Source: Streptomyces pristinaespiralis (GTDB lineage Bacteria > Actinomycetota > Actinomycetes > Streptomycetales > Streptomycetaceae). From it: a stretch of 64,000 nucleotides of DNA. Numbering within the stretch: position 1 is the first letter of the stretch; the number at the start of each line of letters is the position of its first letter. A program made the translations under genes and the position numbers. The DNA is taken from the NCBI RefSeq assembly GCF_001278075.1, contig NZ_CP011340.1, positions 5,639,501 through 5,703,500 of the forward strand, read 5' to 3'. Positions 33,470-40,754 of this stretch are shown piece by piece. The notes beneath the pieces were generated by a model. It was not told where the DNA came from and ran no database searches. It saw only the letters and a program-made list of their open reading frames with translations.

Positions 33470-34567
33470 CTAGGCGGAACGCTGGGCCGGCACCTGCCTG
33501 CGGACGGAGCGCGCGTCCTCGGCGAGGAGATCCCACCACCAGGAGACCGCGGGGATGTCCAGCGGCTCTGTACTGTCGTCGGTCGGGACGTCGGTGAACA
33601 CCGACGGCATGTTCGCCGGGTCGTCCGGCGTCGTGTAGCGGACCGAGCTGATGCCCCAGTCCTGGGCGCCGCGGATGAAGCACCGCAGGCTGTGGAGGTA
33701 CTGCCGCAGCTGGGGGCTGCCCTGTTCGGCGAGCTGTTCGCTCACGGTCGTGAACAGGCACATCACCCGGTCCCGCTGCGAGATCGCCGCGTCGAGCGCC
33801 TGAGCGGGGGTCAGACCGCGTTCCTGCTCGAGCACGCGCAGGGCGTTGAGGTAGTAGCCGGAACCCCTGCGCTCCTTGTGGTACGAGAAGATGTCGTTGT
33901 CCCAGGTGATGATGAACGACGCCATCTCGGCCACGGCCCGTACCGCGGTCCGGTCCCTCTCGTAGGGCTGGAGTTCGTAGCCGTGGCCCATCTCCAGCAT
34001 CGGGAGGACCACAGAGGTCGCGCCGTCGTAGAGGCGCATCAGGGTGTAGTCGTTGAGGTCGGGGACCGTGCCCGCACGCCGGTGCGCGGCCTCCCACACG
34101 ACGGAGAAGAAGTACTCACGCAGGGCGTCGACCCACCGGGCCGTCTGGCCGGCCGTGCCGAAGCGGTCCACCCGCATACGCAGGTCCCGCAGGCCCGCCG
34201 CCAGGGGATCGTCCTGCATCATCGGGGCCTCGGGGTTCTGCGCCACGCGTATCAGGCGGTGCAGGAGCCCGGCCAGATCGCCCGGCCGGTGGCCGAGCTC
34301 ACCCTCTTCGCAGTGGCCGTCGTCGACGCCGAACAGCCAGAGGATGAAGTCCGCGAGCAGCGACACGACCTCTTCACGGCCCTCCGGGAGGATCCGTGCG
34401 GAGAACGTGCCGATGTCCTGGGTGACGAGTTTGCCGCGCAGTTCCTCGGATCCGATCCTGAACGTTTCCGCCCAGGCCGCTGTCTGGACGTCGATGTCGG
34501 CATGTTTCGGATGGATCGCCTGCCGGATCGGAGAGAAGAGCGGCGGAACGGTCAGCTCGGGCTCCAC
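33470..34567 (-). CDS. Class I terpene synthase
   Basis: The 365-residue length fits bacterial sesqui- or diterpene cyclases. The GTG at 34567 is chosen for the GAGAGG upstream; a TTG 72 bp earlier has no ribosome site. The metal-binding acidic motif is at D82-D83 in FGVDDGHCEEGEL. The NSE motif is intact as NDIFSYHKE (N224, S228, E232), and a C-terminal RY pair is present (SVRYTTP). It would ionise a prenyl diphosphate with three Mg2+ and cyclise it to a volatile hydrocarbon or alcohol. It lies downstream of cvnABCD on the same strand, a neighbour relation known from other conservons. No P450 or prenyltransferase is adjacent. The product cannot be predicted. Confidence 0.92.
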   Translation of the reverse strand: MEPELTVPPLFSPIRQAIHPKHADIDVQTAAWAETFRIGSEELRGKLVTQDIGTFSARILPEGREEVVSLLADFILWLFGVDDGHCEEGELGHRPGDLAGLLHRLIRVAQNPEAPMMQDDPLAAGLRDLRMRVDRFGTAGQTARWVDALREYFFSVVWEAAHRRAGTVPDLNDYTLMRLYDGATSVVLPMLEMGHGYELQPYERDRTAVRAVAEMASFIITWDNDIFSYHKERRGSGYYLNALRVLEQERGLTPAQALDAAISQRDRVMCLFTTVSEQLAEQGSPQLRQYLHSLRCFIRGAQDWGISSVRYTTPDDPANMPSVFTDVPTDDSTEPLDIPAVSWWWDLLAEDARSVRRQVPAQRSA

Positions 34568-34704
34568 TGCGGCCTGCCTCTCGATGCGGGGGTGCAGTGC
34601 GTCAACTTCGATGGAAAACGCGCAACTTGCACCCCACAATGATCAACTACGACGCATCGTACTCAGCCAGAGTGGCCGATCCAACAGGACGATGTCCATA
34701 CAAA

Positions 34705-34733
34705 CCGGCCACTCGAGAACTTTTGGTGGCCGG
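34705..34733 (-). terminator. Hairpin between cvnD and the terpene synthase
   Basis: An 8-bp perfect stem CCGGCCAC / GTGGCCGG with a 13-nt loop is followed on the minus strand by TTTG. It may end cvn transcription or attenuate read-through into the terpene synthase. Confidence 0.5.
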
Positions 34734-34797
34734 AACGGAACAGCGACTTCCGCCGTCCGCCCGGCCAGGTGTGATCAGTCCGCCCGTCAGGGTGTGA

Positions 34798-35418
34798 TCA
34801 GGACGCCTCCTGCGTCATGGCAAGGGTCTGGAGGTAGCGCATCAGCGTCATCAGCACGTCCCGGCTGGAGCTGCGCATGCGCGCGTCGCACAGCACTATC
34901 GGCACGGCGTCCGGCAGGTCCAGCGCGGAACGCAGCTCGTCGAGGGAGTGATCCGGCGCGTCCGGGAAGGAGTTGACGGCGACCACGAACGGCACGCCGC
35001 GTTCCTCGAGCCGGCCGATGACGTCGAAGCTGACCTCGAGCCGGCGGGTGTCGACGAGCACGACGGCGCCCAGCGCACCCTCGAACAGGCCGCGCCACAG
35101 GAACCAGAAGCGCTCCTGGCCGGGGGTGCCGAACAGGTACAGCACCAGTTCCTCGTTGATGCTGATCCGGCCGAAGTCCATCGCGACGGTCGTGGAGGTC
35201 TTGCGCTCCACGCCCTGGGTGTCGTCGACGCCGACGCCGGCCTGCGTCATCGTCTCCTCGGTCGTCAGCGGCCTGATCTCGCTCACCGAGCCGACCAGGG
35301 TCGTCTTGCCGACGCCGAAACCACCCACGATGACCACCTTGACGGCGGCCGTGGCCGTCTCCGGCAGCACGTCCTCGCTCCGCGGCCCGAGGGCCTGCTC
35401 AGAGCTTTTGAAGTCCAT
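34798..35418 (-). CDS. cvnD: Conservon GTP-binding protein CvnD
   Basis: The 206-residue small GTPase-like protein has a Walker A/G1 motif VIVGGFGVGKTTLVG, G3 as LFGTPGQERF and a degenerate G4 (NSFPD). Conservon CvnD proteins associate with CvnA, CvnB and CvnC at the membrane in a eukaryote-like G-protein module controlling secondary metabolism and development. Its start overlaps the end of cvnC by 20 bp. Confidence 0.95.
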   Translation of the reverse strand: MDFKSSEQALGPRSEDVLPETATAAVKVVIVGGFGVGKTTLVGSVSEIRPLTTEETMTQAGVGVDDTQGVERKTSTTVAMDFGRISINEELVLYLFGTPGQERFWFLWRGLFEGALGAVVLVDTRRLEVSFDVIGRLEERGVPFVVAVNSFPDAPDHSLDELRSALDLPDAVPIVLCDARMRSSSRDVLMTLMRYLQTLAMTQEAS

Positions 35419-35758
35419 CGATCACTGCCTCAATCAAAGCGCGGTCGGGGAGACGGGCGGCCCGGACGGGTGCGCGTGCCAGCACCTTGTCCTCGGCCAG
35501 AAGATCGCTGAGCAGCACGGTCACCACGCTCACCGGGAGGCCCAGATAGGCGGAGATCTCGGCCACCGAGAGCGGTGCGTGGCAGAGCCGGATGATCGCT
35601 GCGTGCTCCGGCTGCATGCCGGGTTTGGGACCCGACCTGGCCACGATCAGGGTGACCAGGTCGAGTGCGGTGGGCGCGGACGAACCGCTGCGGCCGCCCG
35701 TGATGACGTAGAGCCGCTCGGGACTGGTCTCTTCCCAGTCCCCGCCCGCGTCGCTCAC
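35399..35758 (-). CDS. cvnC: Conservon DUF742 protein CvnC
   Basis: The 119-residue DUF742 protein has a winged-helix-like core (LSVAEISAYLGLPVSVVTVL) and the conserved start RLYVITGGRS. It begins at a GTG overlapping the cvnB stop by 4 bp (GTGA). It is a cytoplasmic member of the conservon complex; its biochemical role is not defined. Confidence 0.94.
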   Translation of the reverse strand: MSDAGGDWEETSPERLYVITGGRSGSSAPTALDLVTLIVARSGPKPGMQPEHAAIIRLCHAPLSVAEISAYLGLPVSVVTVLLSDLLAEDKVLARAPVRAARLPDRALIEAVIDGLQKL

Positions 35759-36171
35759 GCGGTCTGTCCTTCATGCCGCGGCGGCGTGCTCAGGTGCTCT
35801 CCGATCCGCAGCACGAGATCCCGCATCCGGTGGCCCATCAGCCCGGCGTCGACGCCTTCGTCGGCCAGCACCGCGAGATACGCTCCTGAGCCGGCCGCCA
35901 TCAGGTAGAAGAAACCGCCGTCCATCTCGATGACGACCAGACGCATCTGCCCGTCGCCGTGCGGCAGTTCGGACGCGACGGCGGCCGCCAGACTCTGCAG
36001 TCCCGCGCAGGCGGCTGCCAGCCGGTCGGCGGTGTCGGTGTCCGCGCCGTACTGGGCCATGCGCAGACCGTCGGCGGACAGGACGACGACGTTGCGCGTC
36101 TGCGGGACGCCCTCCGCCAGGTCCTTGAGCATCCAGTCCATGTTGGTCTGGTTGGACTGCCGCTGAATCAT
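35755..36171 (-). CDS. cvnB: Conservon roadblock/LC7 protein CvnB
   Basis: The 138-residue roadblock/LC7 domain protein (LKDLAEGVPQTRNVVVLSADGL) is of the MglB-like class that regulates small GTPases. It probably acts on CvnD. Its ATG overlaps the cvnA stop by 4 bp (ATGA). Confidence 0.95.
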   Translation of the reverse strand: MIQRQSNQTNMDWMLKDLAEGVPQTRNVVVLSADGLRMAQYGADTDTADRLAAACAGLQSLAAAVASELPHGDGQMRLVVIEMDGGFFYLMAAGSGAYLAVLADEGVDAGLMGHRMRDLVLRIGEHLSTPPRHEGQTA

Positions 36172-37667
36172 GGCTGCTTGTTCCCCTTGCTTGGCTGGGT
36201 GGTGTCACCGGACAGACCGCTCTGGAACGCGGCCAGCCACATGCCGGGCTGCACCGCGGGTGCGGACTCCGTCTCCGATGCGGCAGAGGGCGCACCGTCG
36301 GTGGGCGCTGTCGTGCCGGCGGACTCGCGGGGCCCGGCCGGCGCGGCCGGCGCGGGCACGGTCGCGCGTGCCTTGCGGCGGCGCTGGGGCAGACCGGTGG
36401 GGGTCCGCTCTGTCACCACCGGCAGGTCGTCCTCCGGCGGGGCGGCCGACACCGCGGCCGTCGGCCCGCCGGCCGGCCTGGGCAGCCGTGCCCGGGTCTC
36501 CGACCCGGCCGGGCGCGGGCCGGAAGAGGCGCCGATGCCGTGCGCGAGGCCGGTCGCGGACGAGGCGGTGGTGATGAGGTCCTGCGGTACGACGAGGACG
36601 GCGCGGACACCGCCGTACGCGGACGAGCGCAGCGAGACCTGGAAGCCGTACGCCTGGGAGAGCCGGCCGACGACCGCGAGGCCGAGGCGGGGCGTCTCGC
36701 CGAGGTCGTTGACATCGATGCCCTGCTGCGCCTGGCGCAGCATGCGCTCGGCGCGCAGCCGGGCCTCCTCGCTCATGCTGACGCCGCCGTCCTCGATCTC
36801 CACGGCGATGCCGGACTGCACGTCCACCGCGGTCAGATGGACCTTGGTGTGCGGCGGCGAGTAGCGGGTGGCGTTGTCGAGGAGCTCGGACAGCGCGTGG
36901 ATCAGCGGCTCGACGGCGGTGCCGACGACGGCGACCTCGGAGACCGAGTGCAGTTCGACGCGCTGGTAGTCGATGATCCGCGACATCGCGCCACGCATGA
37001 CGCTGTACAGCGGTACGGCCCTGCTCCACTGGCGGCCGGGGCGGGCGCCGCCGAGCACGGCGATGGAGTCGGCGAGGCGGCCGATCAGGGCCGTGCCGTG
37101 GTCGATGCGCAGGAGGTCGCCGAAGACGCTGGGGGTCTGACCGTGCCGGTCCTCCATCTCCCGCAGTTCCTGCGCCTGCTGGTGGACGATCGCCTGCACG
37201 CGGCGGGCGATGTTGACGAAGGCGCGCTGCGCGGACTCGCGGAGGTCCTCCTCGGCGCTGACGGCGCCGACGACCGAGCGGAGCACCGCCTGGTGCTCGG
37301 CCGACGCGTCGAGCGAGGCCAGCACGTCCTCGGGAAACTCGCCCTTGCGGAGCCGTTCCACCACCTCGGGCAGCAGCTCACCGGCGAGCCGGGTGGTCTC
37401 CGCGGCCTGTCGCGCGAGGGCGGCGTCCTGCGCCGCGACCGTGTGCCGCAGCTGGGCCACGAGTCTGCCGCGCCGCATCACCTCCGCGCAGGCGGCGGCG
37501 ACCGCGACGACCGCGACGACGCAGATCACGACCACGGGGGTGCGGGCCGAAGCGGAGACCAGGGACACGGCCGCGATCGCGGCCGCAACGGTCGCGGCTA
37601 CGGGCAGCTGCCAGACAAGACTGGCCGGGGGCCGCGGACTTCCGGTCGACGTTCCCTGTCGAACCAT
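36168..37667 (-). CDS. cvnA: Conservon sensor kinase-like protein CvnA
   Basis: The 499-residue membrane protein starts at an ATG with GAGG six bases upstream; an ATG 6 bp earlier abuts the ribosome site. Two adjacent membrane segments (about residues 18-38 and 42-62) leave almost no extracytoplasmic sensor. A helical dimerisation region and a HATPase domain follow, with the N-box SELLDNATRYSPPHTKV and the G-box segment GLAVVGRLSQAYGF. The C-terminal 130 residues are a disordered Ala/Pro-rich tail. CvnA proteins are atypical histidine kinases that bind ATP and anchor the conservon complex. It is the first gene of the unit. Confidence 0.95.
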   Translation of the reverse strand: MVRQGTSTGSPRPPASLVWQLPVAATVAAAIAAVSLVSASARTPVVVICVVAVVAVAAACAEVMRRGRLVAQLRHTVAAQDAALARQAAETTRLAGELLPEVVERLRKGEFPEDVLASLDASAEHQAVLRSVVGAVSAEEDLRESAQRAFVNIARRVQAIVHQQAQELREMEDRHGQTPSVFGDLLRIDHGTALIGRLADSIAVLGGARPGRQWSRAVPLYSVMRGAMSRIIDYQRVELHSVSEVAVVGTAVEPLIHALSELLDNATRYSPPHTKVHLTAVDVQSGIAVEIEDGGVSMSEEARLRAERMLRQAQQGIDVNDLGETPRLGLAVVGRLSQAYGFQVSLRSSAYGGVRAVLVVPQDLITTASSATGLAHGIGASSGPRPAGSETRARLPRPAGGPTAAVSAAPPEDDLPVVTERTPTGLPQRRRKARATVPAPAAPAGPRESAGTTAPTDGAPSAASETESAPAVQPGMWLAAFQSGLSGDTTQPSKGNKQP

Positions 37668-38023
37668 CAGCATCCTCAGAATCGAACGTGGAAGATCATA
37701 TGACGACGGGCGGGAGCATATCCCGCTTGCACTAGATCGTTTGACGGTGGGTCACTCGACTGTCGGGATGTATACGGACCAAATGGCAAACGGGCGCGCC
37801 GAGTTCACTCGAAAATGTTTGAACGTTGTGTGTTGTTGCCATCGTTGGCGGGCACTCTGACCGTCCCCGCGCGGCTTCGCTCCCGTCCGGCCGTCGGCGG
37901 GGTTGTGCGGGGATGTGCGCGCGCCGCCCCCGTGCTTCGAGCTCCGGCGCGAAGCCGGGCGCGCTCGGGGCGCCCGCGCTGCCCGGAGCGGGCGGGGACC
38001 AGCCACCCGGCGTCCGGATACGC
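37668..38023. other. Promoter region upstream of cvnA, no gene seen
   Basis: The stretch of about 356 bp contains an island at 37740-37860 that is clearly richer in A/T than its surroundings, where the cvn promoter is expected. No confident -35/-10 pair or palindrome was found. The part beyond 37860 is ordinary GC-rich spacer. Confidence 0.45.
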
Positions 38024-38068
38024 CGAGGGCGCCCCGGGACGACCGTGGGTGGTCCCGGGGCGCCCTCG
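38024..38068 (-). terminator. Terminator of pepN (first copy)
   Basis: A 17-bp perfect stem CGAGGGCGCCCCGGGAC / GTCCCGGGGCGCCCTCG, extended by three pairs across one mismatch, lies 7 bp beyond the aminopeptidase stop. Confidence 0.85.
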
Positions 38069-38074
38069 GGGCGG

Positions 38075-40651
38075 TCAGTCGGTGGTCGCCGCCGCGTCCG
38101 CCGCCTGGGCCTTCAGCGCGCGCTCGACGCCAGAGCGGGACTCGGAGACCAGCCGGCGCAGCGCCGCGTTCGGCTCGGCCGAGGAGAGCCACTCGTCCGT
38201 CGCGTCCAGCGTCTCCTGGGAGACGAGCAGCGACGGGTAGAGGCCGATCGCGACCTGCTGCGCCATCTCGTGGCTGCGCGACTCCCACACGTCCTTGACC
38301 GCCGCGAAGTACTTCTCCGCGTACGGCGCGAGCAGTTCGCGCTGGTCGGTCTGGACGAAGCCGGAGATCACCGCCTCCTGCACGGCGTTGGGCAGCTTGT
38401 CGGACTCGACGACCGAGGCCCAGGCCTCCGCCTTCGCCTCCGGCGTCGGCCGTGCCGCCCGCGCGGTCGCCGCGTGGCGCTCACCGGCGGCGGTCTTGTC
38501 CCGCTCGTACTCGCCCGCGATGTCGTCCTCGTCGAAGACGCCGGTCGCGGCCAGCCGCTCCACGAACGCCCAGCGCAGCTCGGTGTCGACGGCCAGGCCC
38601 TCGATCGTCTCCGTGCCGTCGAGCAGGGCCTGGAGCAGGTCCAGCTGCTGCGGGGTGCGCGCGGTCGCGGCGAACGCCCGCGCCCACGCCAGCTGGTGGT
38701 CGCTGCCCGGCGCCGCCGCCCGCAGGTGCGCGAGCGTGGCGTCCGTCCAGCGGGTCAGGCCGGTCTCGCGCCAGGCGGGCGCCGCGTACAGGTCGACGGC
38801 GAGCTTGACCTGGCGGTGCAGGGACTGGACCACGCCGATGTCGGACTCCTTGCCGATCCCGGACAGGACCAGCGAGAGGTAGTCGCGGGCGGCCAGTTCG
38901 CCGTCGCGGGTCATGTCCCAGGCGGAGGCCCAGCACAGCGCGCGCGGCAGGGACTCCGTGAAGTCGCCCAGGTGCTCCGTGACGTTGCGCAGGGACTCCT
39001 CGTCGAGGCGGACCTTCGCGTACGACAGGTCGTCGTCGTTGAGCAGGACGACGGCCGGGCGGGCCTGCCCCACCAGCGCCGGGACCTCGGTCAGCCCGCC
39101 GTCGACGTCGAGCTCGACGCGCTCGCGGCGCACCAGCTTGCCGGCGTCGTCCAGGTCGTACAGGCCGATCGCGATGCGGTGCGGGCGCAGCGTCGGCTCG
39201 CCCTTCGCGCCGGCCGGCAGCGCGGGGGCCTCCTGCCGCACGGCGAAGGAGGTGATGACACCGGAGTCGTCCGTGGCGATCTCGGGGCGCAGGACGTTGA
39301 TACCGGCCGTCTCCAGCCACGCCTTCGACCAGGTCTTCAGGTCGCGGCCGCTGGTCTCCTCCAGCGCGCTCAGCAGGTCCGACAGGCGCGTGTTCCCGAA
39401 CGCGTGCGCCTTGAAGTACGCCTGCACGCCCTGGAAGAACTCGTCCATGCCGACATAGGCGACCAGCTGCTTGAGAACCGACGCGCCCTTTGCGTACGTG
39501 ATGCCGTCGAAGTTCACGAGGACGTCATCGAGGTCGCGGATCTCGGCCATGATCGGATGGGTCGACGGGAGCTGGTCCTGCCGGTAGGCCCACGTCTTCA
39601 TGGAATTGGCGAACGTGGTCCACGAGTGCGGCCACTTCGAGCCCGGCGCGTAGGCCTGGCAGGCGATCGAGGTGTAGGTGGCGAACGACTCGTTCAGCCA
39701 CAGGTCGTTCCACCACTCCATGGTGACGAGGTCGCCGAACCACATGTGGGCGAGCTCGTGCAGGATGGTCTCCGCCCGGACCTCGTACGCCGCGTCCGTC
39801 ACCTTCGAGCGGAAGACGTACTGGTCGCGGATGGTGACGGCGCCCGCGTTCTCCATCGCTCCCGCGTTGAACTCCGGCACGAACAGCTGGTCGTACTTGG
39901 CGAACGGGTAGGCGTAGTCGAACTTCTCCTGGAACCAGTCGAAGCCCTGCCGCGTGACGTCGAAGATCGCGTCCGCGTCCAGGTACTCCGCCAGCGACGG
40001 GCGGCAGTAGATGCCGAGCGGCACCGACTGTCCGTCCTTCTCGTACGAGCTGTGCACAGCGTGGTAAGGACCGACGATCAGCGCCGTGACGTAGGTGGAG
40101 ATGCGCGGCGTCGGCTCGAAGCGCCACACGTCGTCCTGGGGCTCCGGGGTCGGGGAGTTCGAGATCACCGTCCAGCCCGCGGGCGCCTTCACGGTGACCC
40201 GGAACGTCGCCTTGAGGTCCGGCTGCTCGAAGCTCGCGAACACGCGCCGCGCGTCCGGCACCTCGAACTGCGTGTACAGGTAGGCCTGATCGTCCACCGG
40301 GTCCACGAACCGGTGGAGGCCCTCGCCGGTGTTGGTGTACGAGCAGTCGGCGACGACCTTCAGCTCGTTGTCGCCCTCGCGCAGGTGCTTCAGCGCGATC
40401 CGCGAGTCGCGGAAGACCGCGGCCACGTCCAGCGACTTGCCGTTCAGCACCACGTCGTGCACGGCCGGTGCGACCAGGTCGATGAACGTCTCCGCGTTCG
40501 CCTCCGCGGACGCGAAACGCACGACGGTCTCGGACCGGTAGGTCCCGCCCTCCTGCGCCCCGGAGAGATCGAGGTCGATCTCGTACGAGTCAACGGTGAG
40601 CAGACGCGCTCGCTGCTGCGCCTCTTCACGGGTCAGGTTTGTGCCAGGCAC
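38075..40651 (-). CDS. pepN: Aminopeptidase N (M1 metallopeptidase), copy 1
   Basis: The 858-residue zinc aminopeptidase starts at a GTG with GAGGAG nine bases upstream. It has an N-terminal beta domain, the exopeptidase motif GAMEN (FNAGAMENAGAV) and the zinc site HELAHMW followed by E in WLNESFATY. The C-terminal ERAP1-like helical domain is complete. It removes N-terminal residues from peptides in the cytoplasm; no signal peptide is present. A second full-length M1 aminopeptidase of nearly the same layout lies at 49620-52181. Confidence 0.96.
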   Translation of the reverse strand: MPGTNLTREEAQQRARLLTVDSYEIDLDLSGAQEGGTYRSETVVRFASAEANAETFIDLVAPAVHDVVLNGKSLDVAAVFRDSRIALKHLREGDNELKVVADCSYTNTGEGLHRFVDPVDDQAYLYTQFEVPDARRVFASFEQPDLKATFRVTVKAPAGWTVISNSPTPEPQDDVWRFEPTPRISTYVTALIVGPYHAVHSSYEKDGQSVPLGIYCRPSLAEYLDADAIFDVTRQGFDWFQEKFDYAYPFAKYDQLFVPEFNAGAMENAGAVTIRDQYVFRSKVTDAAYEVRAETILHELAHMWFGDLVTMEWWNDLWLNESFATYTSIACQAYAPGSKWPHSWTTFANSMKTWAYRQDQLPSTHPIMAEIRDLDDVLVNFDGITYAKGASVLKQLVAYVGMDEFFQGVQAYFKAHAFGNTRLSDLLSALEETSGRDLKTWSKAWLETAGINVLRPEIATDDSGVITSFAVRQEAPALPAGAKGEPTLRPHRIAIGLYDLDDAGKLVRRERVELDVDGGLTEVPALVGQARPAVVLLNDDDLSYAKVRLDEESLRNVTEHLGDFTESLPRALCWASAWDMTRDGELAARDYLSLVLSGIGKESDIGVVQSLHRQVKLAVDLYAAPAWRETGLTRWTDATLAHLRAAAPGSDHQLAWARAFAATARTPQQLDLLQALLDGTETIEGLAVDTELRWAFVERLAATGVFDEDDIAGEYERDKTAAGERHAATARAARPTPEAKAEAWASVVESDKLPNAVQEAVISGFVQTDQRELLAPYAEKYFAAVKDVWESRSHEMAQQVAIGLYPSLLVSQETLDATDEWLSSAEPNAALRRLVSESRSGVERALKAQAADAAATTD

Positions 40652-40754
40652 CCGGTCATCTCCTCGGTATGCGATGTTTGCGCTCATCCTTCCACGCGCC
40701 GGCCGCCCTTCGCCCGGCGGAATCGGCCCGGTGGCGACGCCGCCGCGCGCGGTG

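Noticed and set aside
33470..34567. Terpene synthase considered as a geosmin or 2-methylisoborneol synthase
   Set aside because: It is too short for the two-domain geosmin synthase, and no methyltransferase partner for 2-methylisoborneol is adjacent.
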